From assembly GCA_002390455.1 (NCBI GenBank), contig DGPN01000002.1, positions 19,181 through 83,180 of the forward strand: a stretch of 64,000 nucleotides of DNA, in the 5' to 3' direction. Both the position numbers and the translations under genes were made by a program. The stretch comes from Flavobacteriaceae bacterium UBA4439. Its GTDB lineage: Bacteria > Bacteroidota > Bacteroidia > Flavobacteriales > Flavobacteriaceae. The notes under the pieces are model-generated. The model was given only the letters and a program-made list of their open reading frames with translations, was not told the DNA's origin and did not search any database. Shown piece after piece: positions 1 through 9,221 of the stretch (its first letter is position 1; the number at the start of each line of letters is the position of its first letter).

Positions 1-732
1 AAGTTGCGCATATTCGCGGGTAGATGGGAAATAATTTAAATCCATTCTTTCATTTTGAACCCGGAGCATATTGACAGCATCACACCATTTTAGGGTTTGA
101 ATCAAATCCGTACTAACCCCAACTCCAAGAGCTTCAATGTGTTTTGGAATCAATGATTTAGGGCCACAAAGTTGTACTTGGGCTCCCAACATTTTTAAGG
201 CATAGATGTTTGATAAGGCCACTCTGGAATGGAGGATGTCTCCCACAATGGCGATCTTTTTTCCCTTCAGTTCACCCAGTTTTTCTTTGATAGAATAGGC
301 ATCCAATAAGGCTTGAGAAGGATGTTCATGGGTACCATCACCAGCATTAATAATACAGGCGTCTACATTTTTGGAGAGGAACAAAGCCGCTCCAGGATTG
401 GGATGTCGCATTACCACCACATCTACCTTCATGGCCAAAATATTGTTGACGGTATCTATCAAGGTTTCTCCTTTTTTGACAGAAGATTGGGAGGCGGAAA
501 AGTTGATCACATCAGCGCTCAATCGCTTTTCAGCCAGCTCAAAGGAAAGCTTGGTGCGGGTACTGTTTTCAAAAAATAAGTTGGCAATAGTGATGTCTCT
601 CAGACTGGGTACTTTTTTGATGGGACGATTGATCACTTCTTTGAAATGGTCAGCCGTATTAAAAATCAACTGAATATCTGCCTCACTGAGGTATTTGATA
701 CCCAATAAATGATCGACACTTAGCTGTTCCAT
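1..732 (-). CDS. pyrB: Aspartate carbamoyltransferase catalytic subunit (3' end outside window)
   Basis: The frame is open from an ATG at 732 to base 1, giving the first 244 residues, so about 60 C-terminal residues are missing. It should catalyse carbamoyl phosphate + L-aspartate to N-carbamoyl-aspartate, the first committed step of pyrimidine synthesis, in the cytosol. The carbamoyl-phosphate motif FENSTRTKLSFE is near residue 55, MRHPNPGA near 110 and DGTHEHPSQALLD near 133; GDILHSRVALSN follows at the start of the aspartate domain. The pyrR stop lies 3 bases upstream of the start, so the two genes are very probably co-transcribed as pyrR-pyrB. Only the catalytic chain is visible; whether a pyrI regulatory chain exists cannot be seen. 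Confidence 0.96.
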   Translation of the reverse strand, partial: MEQLSVDHLLGIKYLSEADIQLIFNTADHFKEVINRPIKKVPSLRDITIANLFFENSTRTKLSFELAEKRLSADVINFSASQSSVKKGETLIDTVNNILAMKVDVVVMRHPNPGAALFLSKNVDACIINAGDGTHEHPSQALLDAYSIKEKLGELKGKKIAIVGDILHSRVALSNIYALKMLGAQVQLCGPKSLIPKHIEALGVGVSTDLIQTLKWCDAVNMLRVQNERMDLNYFPSTREYAQL

Positions 733-735
733 ATT

Positions 736-1275
736 CTATCTTTTTTCAATAAAAACGGTGTCTTCTTTTGATTGTCCTTTCCATTCCACCCTGACTTTAT
801 CCCCTTCCAAAGCATCGACTTGAACGCCAATATAGTCTGGCTGAATGGGAAGATCACGACTGAATCTACGGTCGATCAAAACCAAGAGTTGAATGTCGTT
901 GGGACGACCGTAATAATCCAAAGCAGTCAATGCAGCTCTAATACTTCTTCCCGTATAGAGAACATCATCAATGATCACCACAGACTTACCCTCTATGGGT
1001 ACTTCCATTTCAGAAGATGAAGGAGAGAGAGTTTTGTCAAATCGTCTAAAATCATCTCTAAAAAAGGTAATGTCTAATTTTCCGTTAATGACTTTTTGGA
1101 GACCGTAATCGTTTTCCAACAGTTCCACCAAACGATGTAACAAGTGAATACCTCTGGGTTGTAAACCCACCAAAACTACTTCATCAAAATCATTGAATTT
1201 TTCTATCAACTGGCTGGCCAGTCGTTTGAGAATGATCTCTATTTTTTTATGAGACAGCAGTACTCTGGGAGACAT
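736..1275 (-). CDS. pyrR: Bifunctional pyr operon regulator / uracil phosphoribosyltransferase
   Basis: 179 residues, the usual PyrR length. The PRPP-binding loop VVIIDDVLYTGRSIRAAL is near residues 98-115, and the VGLQPRGIHL segment near residue 37 is the type I phosphoribosyltransferase beta-strand and flexible loop. In Firmicutes PyrR binds pyr mRNA in response to UMP and has weak uracil phosphoribosyltransferase activity. Its position directly upstream of pyrB suggests a role in pyrimidine control here, but I see no obvious anti-terminator in the short leader, so the regulatory role is inference. The ATG at 1275 starts MSPRVLLSHKKIE, a normal family N-terminus. Confidence 0.93.
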   Translation of the reverse strand: MSPRVLLSHKKIEIILKRLASQLIEKFNDFDEVVLVGLQPRGIHLLHRLVELLENDYGLQKVINGKLDITFFRDDFRRFDKTLSPSSSEMEVPIEGKSVVIIDDVLYTGRSIRAALTALDYYGRPNDIQLLVLIDRRFSRDLPIQPDYIGVQVDALEGDKVRVEWKGQSKEDTVFIEKR

Positions 1276-1324
1276 TAGGAATTATTGATAGGACAAAAGT
1301 ATCATTTTTTAATGAATCCATTCA

Positions 1325-1352
1325 ACAAAAAAACCCTTCCAAAGGAAGGGTT
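1325..1352 (-). terminator. Rho-independent terminator downstream of rpsA
   Basis: On the minus strand a 9-bp perfect stem (AACCCTTCC / GGAAGGGTT) with a TTT loop runs straight into a seven-T tract. It sits 26 bases after the rpsA stop and before the pyrR start, so it separates rpsA transcription from pyrR-pyrB. Confidence 0.85.
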
Positions 1353-1377
1353 GTAACTTTAAGAATAATAATTTATC

Positions 1378-3423
1378 CTAGCTGTTGTCTTTCATTTTCT
1401 GCTTTAAGTCTGCCAAAGCATCTAAATCACCCAATGTGGTTCTTTCAGAATTATTTTCTTTGACTTTCTTTGAAGCCCTGCTATAATTGAGCTTTTCTTG
1501 CTCTTTAAACAAGTTGGTATGAGAAGCAACAACGCGCTTGAACTCTTTATTGAATTCGATGATTTTAAACTCGGCTTCCTCTCCTTTGGTCAATTTAGAA
1601 CCATCTTCTTTCTCCATATGTCTTTGTGGAACAAATGCGATCACATCCTCGTTAAACTTAATGGTTGCCCCTTTGTCAACGATTTCAGTGATGGAGGTCT
1701 TGTGAATAGAATCCAAAGCAAACTCATCAGCATATTTATCCCAAGGATTTTCTTGGGTTTGCTTGTGACCTAGGCTTAGTTTTCTACCTTTTACGTCAAG
1801 TTCCAATACTACAACTTCGATCTCGTCGGCCAAGGTCAAAAGTTCAGACGGATGCTTCACTTTCTTGGTCCAAGACAAATCAGAGATATAAACCAATCCA
1901 TCTACACCTTCTTCTAATTCAATAAACACTCCAAAGTTGGTAAAGTTTCTGACAATTCCTTTGTGTTTGGAACCTACAGGGTATTTGGTGGTAATATCAG
2001 TCCATGGGTCGGGAGTAAGTTGTTTGATTCCCAAAGACATTTTTCGGGTTTCGCGATCCAAGCTCAACAAAACAGCATCTACTTCATCTCCCACATTAAC
2101 AAAGTCTTGTGCAGACCTTAAATGGGTTGACCATGACATTTCAGAAACGTGAACCAATCCTTCTACTCCTTCTTCTATTTCGACAAAAGCACCATAGTCG
2201 GCAATTACGACCACTTTTCCTTTGACTTGGTCTCCTTCTTTGAGCTCTTCACTCAATCGATCCCAAGGATGAGAACTTAATTGTTTCAAGCCTAGTTGAA
2301 TTCTTGACTTATCATCATCAAAGTCAAGGATTACAACATTGAGTTTTTGATCCAACTCCAGTATTTCGTTAGGGTGGTTGATTCGGCTCCATGACAAATC
2401 TGTAATGTGAACTAATCCATCTACACCTCCAAGGTCTACAAACACTCCGTAGGAAGTAATATTCTTCACCGTACCCTCTAGTACTTGTCCTTTCTCTAAC
2501 TGACCAATGATCTCTTTCTTTTGTACTTCAAGATCGGCCTCAATCAATGCTTTGTGAGAGACAACAACGTTTTTGAATTCGTGGTTGATTTTAACCACTT
2601 TGAATTCCATAGTTTTATCAACATATTGATCGTAATCTCTAATGGGCTTCACATCAATTTGAGAACCGGGCAAGAAAGCCTCAATACCAAAAACATCAAC
2701 GATCATTCCACCTTTGGTCCGACATTTCACAAAACCATTTACGATTTCGCCGTTGTCGTGGGCATTGTTAACACGATCCCAAGCCTTGATAACACGGGCT
2801 TTTCTGTGTGATAGAATCAGTTGTCCCGTTTTGTCTTCGCGGGTATCTACGATTACTTCTACTTTGTCTCCAACTTTAAGGTTGGGGTTATATCTGAATT
2901 CGTTGAGTGAAATTACACCCTCAGATTTGGCGTTGATATCGATAATAGCCTCACGATCTGTCATATGGACAATGGTTCCCTCCAACAAATCCTCGTCAGC
3001 AGTATCAACAAAGTTTTCAGCCACCAAAGCTTCAAACTCCTTCAACTGATCATCTTCAATTACATCAATACCTTCTTGATAGTTGTGCCAATTAAAATTT
3101 TCTAGAAAGTCGTCTTTCTCAACGGCCGCTGCTACTTTTGATTTCGCCGGGGTTGATTCTTCTTTAGGAGCAACAACAACTTCCTCTTGGGCAACAGTTT
3201 CCTCAACAACCTCAGCTTTCTTTACTTCAGCTTCTTTAGAAGCAGTAGTTGTTTTTTTTGCAGGGGTACTTTTCTTAGCTGCAGTAGTTTTTTTGGTTGT
3301 AGTGGTTTTTTTAGTTGTAGTGGTTTTTTTTGCGGCAGTAGTTTTTTTTGCGGCCGCTTTTTTCGGTTCTTCAACTTTTTCTTCAGTAGATTTTTTGGTT
3401 GAAGTGGTTTTTTTCTCAGCCAT
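1378..3423 (-). CDS. rpsA: 30S ribosomal protein S1 with repeat-rich basic N-terminal extension
   Basis: 681 residues. From about residue 140 onward there are repeated S1/OB-fold units with recurring signatures such as GTVKNITSYGVFVDLGG, KVVVIADYGAFVEIEEG and GIVRNFTNFGVFIELEEG; six units are expected for S1. S1 binds mRNA on the 30S subunit and helps initiation. The first 60 residues are almost only Lys, Thr, Ala and Ser and contain six copies of a KKTTxx hexapeptide; residues 62-100 are Glu/Ala/Val rich. Extended S1 proteins are common in Flavobacteriia, but the tail is histone-H1-like and its function is unknown. The gene is monocistronic with its own terminator. The ATG at 3423 is the only sensible start. 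Confidence 0.95.
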   Translation of the reverse strand: MAEKKTTSTKKSTEEKVEEPKKAAAKKTTAAKKTTTTKKTTTTKKTTAAKKSTPAKKTTTASKEAEVKKAEVVEETVAQEEVVVAPKEESTPAKSKVAAAVEKDDFLENFNWHNYQEGIDVIEDDQLKEFEALVAENFVDTADEDLLEGTIVHMTDREAIIDINAKSEGVISLNEFRYNPNLKVGDKVEVIVDTREDKTGQLILSHRKARVIKAWDRVNNAHDNGEIVNGFVKCRTKGGMIVDVFGIEAFLPGSQIDVKPIRDYDQYVDKTMEFKVVKINHEFKNVVVSHKALIEADLEVQKKEIIGQLEKGQVLEGTVKNITSYGVFVDLGGVDGLVHITDLSWSRINHPNEILELDQKLNVVILDFDDDKSRIQLGLKQLSSHPWDRLSEELKEGDQVKGKVVVIADYGAFVEIEEGVEGLVHVSEMSWSTHLRSAQDFVNVGDEVDAVLLSLDRETRKMSLGIKQLTPDPWTDITTKYPVGSKHKGIVRNFTNFGVFIELEEGVDGLVYISDLSWTKKVKHPSELLTLADEIEVVVLELDVKGRKLSLGHKQTQENPWDKYADEFALDSIHKTSITEIVDKGATIKFNEDVIAFVPQRHMEKEDGSKLTKGEEAEFKIIEFNKEFKRVVASHTNLFKEQEKLNYSRASKKVKENNSERTTLGDLDALADLKQKMKDNS
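3241..3348 (-). repeat. Six tandem 18-bp units encoding KKTTxx hexapeptides in rpsA
   Basis: S1 residues 26-61 read as six consecutive hexapeptides: KKTTAA, KKTTTT, KKTTTT, KKTTAA, KKSTPA, KKTTTA. At DNA level the units are 18 bp with long A runs, so copy number could vary between strains by slippage without shifting the frame. Confidence 0.85.
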
Positions 3424-3574
3424 GGCTGTGATAAATTTTGTATTCTGGCATTCGGGAAACTTAATCGAAACGACAGAAGCTGTTAATATTGTTTTACTAC
3501 TCTTTTATTTCCCTATCAATTTAAGAGTGCGCAAATTTAATAGGAATATGCTTATTAACAAATATTTAAGGATT

Positions 3575-4270
3575 TTATTTGGCATCTATTTTTTCTACCA
3601 AATGAGTAAATAATTGGTCGGTAGTCAATTCAGAAGTATCAATCTCTATGGCGTCGTCTGCCTTGCGAAGTGGGGCAACATCTCTACTGCTATCTGTTTG
3701 ATCTCGATGAAGTAGATTATTCAATACTTCCTCAAGGGTCGTTTCTTGGCCTTGAGCTTTGAGTTCTTCGTAACGCCTTTGAGCCCTGACCTCTGGTCGA
3801 GCAGTAAAAAAGAACTTGTGATCAGCATTGGGAAACACCACTGTTCCAATGTCTCTGCCGTCCATCACTATACCGTTTTCTAGTGCCATTTGTCGCTGTT
3901 GATGGAGTAAAAATTTTCGAACAAAGGGCAGAGCGGCAATGGTACTGACATCATCAGACACGCGAGGGTGTCTGATTTTTTGAGAGATGTTTTCACCATT
4001 TAGATATAAATCCCCTGCGGGTTCTAACCTCAGATCTAGCCCCTCCAATGCATCCCTGAATGCTTTTTGATGGAGCTCGTTGTCTTTTAAAAAACCTTTT
4101 TCTAAGGCAAAAAAAGTAACTCCACGATACAAAGCACCAGAATCAATAAAAGTAAGATGGTAATGCCGTGAAAGCATTTTGGCCAATGTACTTTTCCCAG
4201 TAGAGGCATATCCATCGATGGCGATAACTTTGCGTGAATTCAATGAACTATGATTTAAATGTCTTTGCAT
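3575..4270 (-). CDS. cmk: (d)CMP kinase
   Basis: 231 residues from the ATG at 4270. The frame stays open to a TTG at 4297, but ATG is the likelier start. The P-loop GYASTGKST lies near residues 19-27 of this model, and the CMP-binding region contains [19 protein letters not shown], diagnostic of cytidylate kinases. It phosphorylates CMP and dCMP to the diphosphates for RNA, DNA and lipid synthesis. The gene overlaps the 3' end of lon by 23 bp, so it is probably co-transcribed with lon and may be translationally coupled to it. The N-terminal dozen residues are not conserved, so the exact start is less certain than the function. Confidence 0.93.
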   Translation of the reverse strand: MQRHLNHSSLNSRKVIAIDGYASTGKSTLAKMLSRHYHLTFIDSGALYRGVTFFALEKGFLKDNELHQKAFRDALEGLDLRLEPAGDLYLNGENISQKIRHPRVSDDVSTIAALPFVRKFLLHQQRQMALENGIVMDGRDIGTVVFPNADHKFFFTARPEVRAQRRYEELKAQGQETTLEEVLNNLLHRDQTDSSRDVAPLRKADDAIEIDTSELTTDQLFTHLVEKIDAK

Positions 4271-6704
4271 GCAGTACTTTTTTGGAAAGTATCGCAATAT
4301 CCAGTACTTCTTTCATTTCCTTAACATAGTGGAAAGTCAAGCCTTTTAAGTATTTCTCGTTGATTTGGTCGATATCCTTTTTATTGTCCTGGCATAAAAT
4401 AATTTCTTTGATTTTAGACCTTTTGGCAGCAAGGATTTTTTCCTTGATTCCCCCCACTGGAAGAACTTTTCCCCTAAGGGTAATTTCCCCTGTCATTGCC
4501 AATTTACTTTTAACTCTTTTTTGAGTAAAAAGTGAAACTAAAGAGGTGAGCATGGTAATACCTGCACTTGGACCATCCTTTGGAGTGGCTCCCTCAGGAA
4601 CATGAATATGGACATTGTATTGATCAAATGCAAATTTTTCCAGACCCAATAGGCCTTTGCTTGATTTGATAAACTCCATAGCAATGGTGGCTGATTCTTT
4701 CATTACCTTACCTAAGTTTCCAGTAATGGAAAGCTGCCCTTTTCCTTCAGAAATCGCAGACTCAATAAAAAGGATATCTCCTCCTACCGAAGTCCATGCC
4801 AAGCCTGTTACAACTCCGGCCACATGATTGTTTTCGTAGAGGTCACGGTGTACCTTTTCTGGACCCAAAATCTCAACCAAATCCTCAGGAACAGGATTGG
4901 TTTTGTAGTCCTCTTCCATAGCAATAGACTTGGCAGCATATCGAACCGCCTTGGCTACTTGCTTTTCAAGACCTCTCACTCCCGACTCGCGTGTATATCC
5001 CTCAACCATTTTATCCAAAACGGCCTTACTCAAGTTCAGTTGTTTGTTATTTAATCCGTGTTCTTTGAGCTGTTTGGGTAACAAGTGTCTTTTGGCTATG
5101 GCAGACTTTTCTTCCAATGTATAGCCCGAAATATTAATCATTTCCATTCGATCCCTTAGGGCTGGATGGATGGGTGATAAGCTATTTGCAGTGGCAACAA
5201 ACATAACTTTGGATAGATCGTATCCCATCTCTAGGAAATTATCGTAAAAAGCGGTGTTTTGCTCAGGATCCAACACTTCAAGCAAAGCTGCTGCTGGATC
5301 TCCTTGAACACCTGTACTCACCTTGTCAATTTCATCCAAAACGAAGACAGGGTTTGAAGTACCTGCTTTTTTCAAACTTTGAATGATACGTCCAGGTAAA
5401 GCACCTATGTAAGTTTTACGGTGCCCTCTGATTTCGGCTTCGTCACGCATTCCCCCTAGGGAAATTCTAACATAAGATCGACCCAAAGCCTCTGCAATAG
5501 ATTTTCCCAGCGAAGTTTTACCAACCCCAGGAGGGCCAAACAAACACAAAATGGGAGACTTCATGTCGTTGCGGAGTTTTAAGACCGCCAAATACTCTAT
5601 AATGCGTTTCTTGACGTCCTCCAACCCAAAATGATCACGATCGAGAATCTTTTGGGCCTTCTTTAGATCAAATTTGTCCTTTGAAAATTCATTCCAAGGT
5701 AGGTCGAGAAAAAGATCCAAATAATTTCGCTGTACAGAATATTCTGCCACCTGAGGATTCATGCGCTGGAGTTTGGCCAATTCTTTACCAAACTGGACTC
5801 CAACCGCTTTATCCCATTTTTTTTCTTTGGAACGCATCCGCATTTCTTCAACCTCTTCCTCAAAAGAAACGACTCCCAACTCCTCCTGGATGGTTTTCAT
5901 CTGTTGATTGAGATAATATTCTCTTTGTTGCTGATCCAAGTCTGTCCTAACCTTGGATTGAATATCATTTTTTAATTCTAATTTTTGATATTCTACATTC
6001 ATTAGTTTGAGACATTCAATAGCACTCTCCTGAAGATCAAAAATGGACAAAACCCTTTGTTTCTCTGTAACGGATAGATTCATATTGGAAGAAACAAAAT
6101 TGATCAAAAAAGCATGGCTTTGAATGTTCTTAATGGCAAAAGATGCTTCTGATGGAATGTTTGGATTTTCCTGAATAATCTTTAGTGCCATATCCTTTAT
6201 AGAGTCGATAATGGCCTTAAACTTCGAATTGTCTTTTGCAGGAAAAGTTTCCTCTACAGGTTTAATGGAAGCTTTTAAATAGGGATCTTCCTTGGTAATG
6301 CTTTGGATTTCAAATCTTCTTTTCCCCTGAATAATAACCGTTGTATTGCCATCGGGCATTTTGAGAACCCTAAGGATTTGCGCTACTGTTCCGAGCGAAT
6401 ATATATCTGAGGGTGAAGGATTTTCGACATTCTGATCCTTTTGCGCCACAACTCCAATAATTTTATCAGATTTGTTAGCATCCTTGATCAGTTGAATGGA
6501 TTTGTCTCTTCCTGCGGTAATGGGGATTACCACTCCCGGAAAAAGCACCGTATTTCTGAGCGGGAGTATCGCTACTTCCTCGGGTAATTCTTCATTTCTA
6601 AGTGCTTCCTCATCTTCAGTAGTTAGCAAGGGAATGAGCTCTGCCTCCGCTTCAATATCCTGAAGTGTCAAATTGTCAAATGATGTAAAACTAGATTTGG
6701 CCAT
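4248..6704 (-). CDS. lon: Endopeptidase La (ATP-dependent Lon protease)
   Basis: 818 residues, full length. The N-terminal LON substrate-binding domain spans about residues 40-250 ([19 protein letters not shown]), followed by a coiled stretch. The AAA+ module has Walker [10 protein letters not shown] near residue 390 and Walker [10 protein letters not shown]. The C-terminal serine protease domain has the Ser in [10 protein letters not shown] and the paired Lys in the [12 protein letters not shown] segment. It degrades misfolded and short-lived regulatory proteins in the cytosol. The gene has a free-standing upstream region of 125 bp and reads into cmk. Confidence 0.97.
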   Translation of the reverse strand: MAKSSFTSFDNLTLQDIEAEAELIPLLTTEDEEALRNEELPEEVAILPLRNTVLFPGVVIPITAGRDKSIQLIKDANKSDKIIGVVAQKDQNVENPSPSDIYSLGTVAQILRVLKMPDGNTTVIIQGKRRFEIQSITKEDPYLKASIKPVEETFPAKDNSKFKAIIDSIKDMALKIIQENPNIPSEASFAIKNIQSHAFLINFVSSNMNLSVTEKQRVLSIFDLQESAIECLKLMNVEYQKLELKNDIQSKVRTDLDQQQREYYLNQQMKTIQEELGVVSFEEEVEEMRMRSKEKKWDKAVGVQFGKELAKLQRMNPQVAEYSVQRNYLDLFLDLPWNEFSKDKFDLKKAQKILDRDHFGLEDVKKRIIEYLAVLKLRNDMKSPILCLFGPPGVGKTSLGKSIAEALGRSYVRISLGGMRDEAEIRGHRKTYIGALPGRIIQSLKKAGTSNPVFVLDEIDKVSTGVQGDPAAALLEVLDPEQNTAFYDNFLEMGYDLSKVMFVATANSLSPIHPALRDRMEMINISGYTLEEKSAIAKRHLLPKQLKEHGLNNKQLNLSKAVLDKMVEGYTRESGVRGLEKQVAKAVRYAAKSIAMEEDYKTNPVPEDLVEILGPEKVHRDLYENNHVAGVVTGLAWTSVGGDILFIESAISEGKGQLSITGNLGKVMKESATIAMEFIKSSKGLLGLEKFAFDQYNVHIHVPEGATPKDGPSAGITMLTSLVSLFTQKRVKSKLAMTGEITLRGKVLPVGGIKEKILAAKRSKIKEIILCQDNKKDIDQINEKYLKGLTFHYVKEMKEVLDIAILSKKVLHAKTFKS

Positions 6705-6829
6705 ATATTAATTTTCAGTCAAGTTGTCATGTGGTTTAGTCTTTATGCCTTATTAGCTAAAGAAAAATAGACCATATGAGCTTTTACGTTAAATATGTTC
6801 AATTGTTATGCCAACACTGTAAAATGAAC

Positions 6830-8155
6830 TTATTTTACTGAACGATTGTTAGGAATTCGATACAATAGCAGAGCCCCTGATACAAAAAGAACAATAAAGA
6901 ATAAGATTGCGTTACGCATACTTCCTGTAAACTGATCAATGGTTCCAAATATGGCCATCCCTATAATAATTCCCACTTTTTCAGTCACATCATAAAAACT
7001 AAAGAAAGAGGTTGTATCATTTGTTTCGGGGATTAACTTAGAATAGGTTGATCGGGACAAAGACTGTATTCCTCCCATTACCATACCTACTCCAACCGCT
7101 GCAACATAAAACTCCACGGGGGTTCTTATAAAAAAAGCGAATATGCACAACACAGCCCAAATAAAATTGACAACTATCAAAGTAGAAATATTACCAAATC
7201 TTTTGGAGACTGCTGCAGTAGCATAGGCTCCAAAAATAGCAACGATTTGAATCAATAAAATACTAACAATCAAACCTATTGTTTTTTGTTGGGTATCCAC
7301 CCACATGATTTCCTCTTCACCAAAATAGGTAGCAATCAAAATAACCGTCTGAAGAGCTGTGCTATAAACAAAAAATGCGGGGAGAAACTTCTTTAAAATA
7401 GGATAATCTTTTAGCTGATGCCAGACTTTTTTGAGTTCTAAAAATCCATTCCAAAAAACATCTTTAGTGACCTTGCCATCTTTATTGCCTTTGGGGAGGT
7501 GATAAAATGCATATTGGCTGAACGAAGCCCACCAAATACCCACACTGATAAAAGAATATTTCATGGCTTTTAGCGAGGATTCTACTGGGGTTCCCGTAAT
7601 ACCATACCAATCGGGCTGCATTACCATCGATAAATTAAAAATCAACAACAATACACTACCTATATACCCCATTGAAAAACCTCTCGCACTGGCCAAATCT
7701 TGCTGTTCGGGATGGGCAATATCCGGCAAATAGGAATTGTAAAAGACCAAACTGGCCCAAAAACCAATCAGCGCTAGGAAATAAAAAAACAAACCCATGT
7801 AGATGCTATCCAATTCAAAGAAATATAGTCCCATACAGGAAATGGATCCTGTATAGACAAAAATTTTCATAAACCGCTTTTTGTTTCCTATGTAATCCGC
7901 TATACCTGAAAGCAAAGGAGAATTGAAAGCTACAACCACAAAGGCCATAGCTGTTACAAAACTGATCAATGCGGTGTTTTTAAAATCGTATCCCAAAAAC
8001 TCAATGGTATTGATATCCTCTGATATAGCACTATAGTAAATAGGAAAAACGGTAGAACTGATGACTAATGGATAAACCGAATTGGCCCAATCATAGGAAG
8101 CCCAGGCATTAATTAATTTGGAATTTCCTTTTTCCAATCGATTTTTTCTTTCCAT
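6830..8155 (-). CDS. MFS transporter, UMF1/Atg22-like
   Basis: 441 residues from the ATG at 8155; an in-frame GTG at 8179 is possible but less likely. Near the N-terminus is WASYDWANSVYPLVISSTVFPIYY, the WA-YDWANS signature of the UMF1 (unknown major facilitator 1) family related to fungal vacuolar Atg22. About twelve hydrophobic segments follow, including the loop SGIADYIGNKKRFM between TM2 and TM3. It is an inner-membrane secondary transporter. Atg22 exports amino acids from vacuoles, but the substrate of the bacterial members is not established and the neighbours do not suggest one. It is divergent from msrB. Confidence 0.85.
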   Translation of the reverse strand: MERKNRLEKGNSKLINAWASYDWANSVYPLVISSTVFPIYYSAISEDINTIEFLGYDFKNTALISFVTAMAFVVVAFNSPLLSGIADYIGNKKRFMKIFVYTGSISCMGLYFFELDSIYMGLFFYFLALIGFWASLVFYNSYLPDIAHPEQQDLASARGFSMGYIGSVLLLIFNLSMVMQPDWYGITGTPVESSLKAMKYSFISVGIWWASFSQYAFYHLPKGNKDGKVTKDVFWNGFLELKKVWHQLKDYPILKKFLPAFFVYSTALQTVILIATYFGEEEIMWVDTQQKTIGLIVSILLIQIVAIFGAYATAAVSKRFGNISTLIVVNFIWAVLCIFAFFIRTPVEFYVAAVGVGMVMGGIQSLSRSTYSKLIPETNDTTSFFSFYDVTEKVGIIIGMAIFGTIDQFTGSMRNAILFFIVLFVSGALLLYRIPNNRSVK

Positions 8156-8267
8156 TAGCTCCAAATGATAAACTGGCACAATTTATGAATTCATTTGTTT
8201 TGAGCTAGGGTAATGAATTTATTTTTTAAAATCATTTACCTTTAATTGAAAATAAAATTTAAATGAA

Positions 8268-8756
8268 ATGATGATGAAAAACCGAGTTCTATTTTTTATT
8301 ACAGTTCTACTGATTGGCTGTAACGGAGTATCTCAAGAAAAGAAATCCAAAGAGGACAAAAGCTATGAGGTCAAAAAAACTGATCAACAATGGAAGGAAG
8401 AACTTCCAAAAATGTCATACTTGGTTTTGAGAAAAGCAGCTACCGAATATCCATTTACCGGCAAATACAACAATCATAAAGCAAAAGGGACATACACTTG
8501 CGCAGGTTGTAATACCCCGCTGTATAAATCAGAAAACAAATACGATTCTAAGTGTGGATGGCCTTCATTTGATCGTGCATTGGAGACCAACATTGAATAT
8601 GATGTGGATTATAAACTAGGCTATGCAAGAACAGAACTTAAATGCAATAAATGTGGTGGTCACTTAGGTCATGTATTCAACGACGGTCCAAAAGAAACTA
8701 CAGGAAAAAGACATTGTATCAACTCCGCAGCACTAAACTTTTCACCCAATGAGTAA
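8268..8756 (+). CDS. msrB: Peptide-methionine (R)-S-oxide reductase, lipoprotein-anchored
   Basis: 162 residues. The N-terminus MMMKNRVLFFITVLLIGCNG is a lipoprotein signal (lipobox LIGC, Cys 18), so the enzyme should sit on the periplasmic side of a membrane. The MsrB domain begins near residue 40: zinc ligands in TCAGC and CNKCGG, the CGWPSF motif, and the catalytic Cys in RHCINSAALNF near the C-terminus. It reduces methionine-R-sulfoxide in proteins. The next gene, a second msrB, overlaps its last 8 bases in another frame, so they form one operon serving envelope and cytosol. A -7-like TACCTTTA precedes the start by about 25 bp. Confidence 0.94.
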   Translation: MMMKNRVLFFITVLLIGCNGVSQEKKSKEDKSYEVKKTDQQWKEELPKMSYLVLRKAATEYPFTGKYNNHKAKGTYTCAGCNTPLYKSENKYDSKCGWPSFDRALETNIEYDVDYKLGYARTELKCNKCGGHLGHVFNDGPKETTGKRHCINSAALNFSPNE

Positions 8757-9159
8757 AAAAAATAAATACCCCATCGAAAAATCAGAAAAAGCGTGGCAGG
8801 AAGAACTTAGTCCCGAAGAGTTTAACATCCTGCGAAAAAAAGGCACTGAGTATCCCTTTAGCGGTAAATTTAATGACCACTATGAGAAAGGAACCTACTT
8901 GTGTAAAGGATGTGGAATGCCACTCTATGAGAGCGATAGTAAATTTGACAGTCATTGTGGTTGGCCCAGTTATGACCAATCCATTGAAGGAGCTTTGGAA
9001 TTGATACCAGATCACTCGGGCGGGAGGCTTAGAACAGAGATTGTATGTGCCAACTGTGGTGGACATCAAGGTCATGTTTTTAATGATGGACCCACCAAAA
9101 CTGGGCTGCGCTATTGCGTCAATTCTGCCAGTATTAATTTTATAAAAAAGGCTGATTAA
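8749..9159 (+). CDS. msrB: Peptide-methionine (R)-S-oxide reductase, cytosolic
   Basis: 136 residues with no signal peptide. Zinc pairs CKGC and CANC, the CGWPSY motif, GGHQGHVFNDG, and the catalytic Cys in LRYCVNSASINF near residue 124 are all present. It is a paralogue of the preceding lipoprotein (both have EELxxxxFNILRKKGTEYPF-like segments), which points to gene duplication followed by loss or gain of a signal peptide. The start overlaps the upstream stop by 8 bp, suggesting translational coupling. Confidence 0.94.
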   Translation: MSKKNKYPIEKSEKAWQEELSPEEFNILRKKGTEYPFSGKFNDHYEKGTYLCKGCGMPLYESDSKFDSHCGWPSYDQSIEGALELIPDHSGGRLRTEIVCANCGGHQGHVFNDGPTKTGLRYCVNSASINFIKKAD

Positions 9160-9189
9160 ACAATCGGCATAAAATAACCAACAGTTTCT

Positions 9190-9197
9190 TAAATTTG
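9190..9197 (+). promoter_or_regulatory. -7 element (TAnnTTTG) upstream of lpd
   Basis: TAAATTTG matches the Bacteroidota -7 consensus and lies 25 bp before the lpd ATG. No good -33 TTG was found at the expected spacing, so this is a partial match. Confidence 0.5.
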
Positions 9198-9221
9198 TAC
9201 TGAATTTAAACTTCAATCCAC

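Noticed and set aside
3083..3613. 176-codon plus-strand ORF antisense to the rpsA N-terminus, with long hydrophobic Val/Phe/Ala runs
   Set aside because: It is the complement of the KKTTxx repeats of S1, has no homologue pattern, and S1 is certain in the other strand.
8782..9216. 144-codon minus-strand ORF opposite the second msrB
   Set aside because: Shadow frame; the zinc and catalytic motifs of MsrB are on the plus strand.
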